From Wenjunlia vitaminophila DSM 41686 (GTDB lineage: Bacteria; Actinomycetota; Actinomycetes; Streptomycetales; Streptomycetaceae), in assembly GCF_000380165.1 (NCBI RefSeq), contig NZ_KB904660.1:1-64000 (forward strand): 64,000 nucleotides of DNA, read 5' to 3'. Shown here piece by piece: positions 63,729-64,000 of the stretch. Made by a program: the position numbers and the translations under genes. The notes beneath the pieces were generated by a model. It was given only the letters and a program-made list of their open reading frames with translations. It did not search any database and was not told the DNA's origin. Positions within the stretch are counted from its first letter, which is position 1. Each line of letters starts with the position of its first letter.

Positions 63729-64000
63729 ATGGACATGAGGGACAGCGCTACGCCCCAGGGCGTGGCCCGCCGGGCCGCGTTGCCCGCCGTCCCCGCGGTG
63801 GTCACCGTGGCCGGGGCGGTCACGCTCGCCATCGGAGTGCTCCACCTCCTCACGGACGGACGGGCGTTGTTCCCCTCGGGCTCGGTGGGGTGGGCCTTCG
63901 CCATCCTCACCGGCCTGGTCGTGGGGCATCTGGTGGCCCTCGGCAGGGACCGCTGGTGGGGAGGCGCGGGGTCGGGGGCCTCGCTCACCCTCGCCGTGCT
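63729..64000 (+). CDS. Membrane protein, N-terminal part (cut by window end)
   Basis: Only about 90 codons are visible. The translation starts MDMRDSATPQGVARRAALPA and contains hydrophobic segments (about 18-40, VPAVVTVAGAVTLAIGVLHL; 56-74, VGWAFAILTGLVVGHLVAL; and another starting at the window end), so a multi-pass membrane domain begins here. From memory, the gene after ligA in Streptomyces is often a membrane-bound GGDEF/EAL protein; that part, if present, lies outside the window. ATG 63729 has GAGAGGGACGG upstream; ATG 63735 is an alternative. Confidence 0.6.
   Translation, partial: MDMRDSATPQGVARRAALPAVPAVVTVAGAVTLAIGVLHLLTDGRALFPSGSVGWAFAILTGLVVGHLVALGRDRWWGGAGSGASLTLAV

Overview
The window looks like chromosomal DNA of a high-GC actinomycete, most likely Streptomyces or a close relative. 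The evidence is the very high GC with strong third-position bias, GTG starts, leaderless promoters, many secreted hydrolases, a tandem glycine riboswitch before gcvT, the maltokinase-glgB pair, and a gene order (maltokinase/glgB ... glgX ... sdaA-glyA-gcvH-gcvT ... cysteine desulfurase-mnmA ... ligA) that I recall from Streptomyces chromosomes. That synteny is from memory and was not checked. No rRNA, tRNA or CRISPR array was seen.

Layout. 0-4.2 kb: maltokinase and branching enzyme (trehalose-to-glycogen route), preceded by the right half of a small inverted-repeat element. 4.3-14.6 kb: a secreted-protein block with an M4 metalloprotease, two paralogous L,D-transpeptidase lipoproteins, a TrmB/LuxR-type regulator and a large S8 protease. 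14.7-18.7 kb: glgX, an enoyl-CoA hydratase and a small HATPase protein. 19-29.4 kb: a secreted three-repeat ricin-type lectin, a GH97 glycosidase, a LysR regulator, a streptogrisin-like S1 protease with a chitin-binding module, an antirepressor-like BRO/KilAC protein and a GH20 hexosaminidase with a DasR-like operator on its promoter.

29.9-37.8 kb is the accessory core. A complete 175-bp MITE-like element ends at the stop codon of a membrane pentapeptide-repeat protein. That gene diverges from a two-gene operon encoding a TIR-TIR-GUN4-like protein and an SPFH protein with internal beta repeats. Two DUF1772 genes and a membrane-anchored TIR protein follow; its TIR domain is a close paralogue of the first TIR in the operon. 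I consider this the best candidate for an undescribed (possibly defence or stress-sensing) system.

37.9-41.8 kb: a strong promoter drives a structured leader of about 470 nt that ends in a terminator just before a small MerR gene. It is followed by an SCO5918-family gene, a DEAD-box helicase and a cold-shock protein. 42.2-47.4 kb: glycine riboswitch, gcvT, gcvH, glyA, sdaA (glycine cleavage and serine deamination), all leftward. 47.5-53.6 kb: a P-loop protein, two SseB-family proteins, a haloalkane-dehalogenase-like enzyme with a MarR regulator and a near-perfect operator palindrome, and a DUF885 protein. 53.8-64 kb: etfB-etfA, a thioesterase-fold protein, cysteine desulfurase, mnmA, an SDR, a MetE C-terminal-like protein, ligA and the start of a membrane protein cut by the window end. 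The cysteine desulfurase probably supplies sulfur to MnmA for tRNA thiolation.
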